A DNA stretch of 48,110 nt from Solirubrobacteraceae bacterium. GTDB taxonomy: Bacteria > Actinomycetota > Thermoleophilia > Solirubrobacterales > Solirubrobacteraceae. The stretch covers positions 1 to 48,110 of the forward strand of contig JAGIBJ010000061.1 in NCBI GenBank assembly GCA_017744415.1, given 5' to 3'. Shown here piece after piece: positions 47,742 through 48,110 of the stretch (within the stretch, counting starts at the first letter, position 1; each line of letters opens with the position of its first letter). The translations under genes and the position numbers were made by a program. The notes below the pieces were generated by a model that was given only the letters and a program-made list of their open reading frames with translations, did no database searches and was not told where the DNA came from.

Positions 47742-48110
47742 TTAGGCCGCGCGGTCGACCCCACCGACGCTCTCGACCAGATCGGCGATCGACTCGATCA
47801 CGCGAGTGGGGCGGAACGGGTGGCGCTCGATGTCGGCCCGCGTCGCGACGCCGGTGAGGACGAGGATCGTCTGCAGGCCGGCCTCGAGCCCGGAGAGCAC
47901 GTCGGTGTCCATGCGGTCGCCGATCATCGCCGTGCTCTCGGAGTGCGCACCCACCTTGTTGAGCGCGGTGCGCATCATCAGCGGGTTGGGCTTGCCGATG
48001 AAGTACGGCTGCACGCCGGTCGCTTGGGTGATCAGGGCGGCGACGCTGCCGGTGGCCGGGAGCGAACCGTCGGGCGACGGCCCGGTGGGATCCGGATTCG
48101 TCGCGATGAA
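47742..48110 (-). CDS. HAD-IIA (NagD-like) phosphatase, C-terminal part, cut by window edge
   Basis: The frame is open to base 48110 (123 codons), so the N-terminus is outside. Family text: [35 protein letters not shown] (motif-III lysine), [20 protein letters not shown] (motif IV GDRxxTD) and [11 protein letters not shown]. This is the C-terminal half of a NagD/p-nitrophenyl phosphatase-like HAD-IIA enzyme, acting on sugar or nucleotide phosphates. It lies upstream of the lipoprotein on the same strand with a 22-base gap and may share a transcript. Confidence 0.9.
   Translation of the reverse strand, partial: FIATNPDPTGPSPDGSLPATGSVAALITQATGVQPYFIGKPNPLMMRTALNKVGAHSESTAMIGDRMDTDVLSGLEAGLQTILVLTGVATRADIERHPFRPTRVIESIADLVESVGGVDRAA

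Overview
This window reads as chromosome of a very GC-rich actinobacterium. GTG starts are frequent, third codon positions are almost all G or C, and many genes look leaderless. The gene types fit the class Thermoleophilia (Solirubrobacterales and relatives): a PAC2 protein, a 7Fe ferredoxin, an actinobacterial Mrp without CxxC, an AdnA/AddB-like helicase-nuclease, and many secreted Pro/Thr-linker proteins. The placement is inference from style and content, not from a marker gene. No rRNA, tRNA, CRISPR array or insertion sequence was seen.

Layout. 1-1818: a tightly coupled leftward trehalose-phosphatase / membrane protein / glycosyltransferase operon. 1856-2690: two half-length TSUP permeases. 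2691-3540: a gene-free stretch with hairpins and a short tandem repeat. 3541-5337: a divergent HD/OB exoribonuclease-like gene and PAC2. 5368-8706: a two-component system in an operon with a small membrane protein, and divergent from a secreted protein; the two proteins share the tail motif GRGRGRGSDD. 8714-10298: a TetR repressor and a divergent SDR gene, with two matching operators between them. 10295-16769: a c-di-GMP phosphodiesterase with a degenerate GGDEF, and a helicase-nuclease. 16968-24819: an IMPase-like phosphatase, a histone-tail/coiled-coil protein, a secreted sugar dehydrogenase, Mrp, and an Ala/Pro-rich membrane protein. 24998-27095: a PepSY membrane operon under a likely iron box. 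27096-30963: a lower-GC accessory patch with a large secreted protease. 31081-36022: small membrane proteins, ferredoxin, an amidase, and a secreted protein whose C-terminal domain recurs in the sugar dehydrogenase. 36153-38235: an amidase-TetR unit. 38374-43740: SRPBCC, YbaK, then ureC-ureF-ureD-nickel permease. 43873-48110: TetR, a DsbA/FrnE-like protein, a KtrB-KtrA potassium system, a lipoprotein and a HAD phosphatase.

The best candidates for something undescribed are three. One is the two-component locus with paired Gly/Arg/Asp-tail envelope proteins (5368-8706). The second is a duplicated secreted C-terminal domain of about 170 residues found in two unrelated proteins (21255-21758 and 35489-36019). 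The third is a protein with an H1-like N-terminal tail joined to an 11-residue-repeat coiled coil (18003-18965). Regulation is unusually legible: a TANNNT box lies 6-9 nt upstream of the start codon in about ten genes, and four candidate repressor sites are visible.
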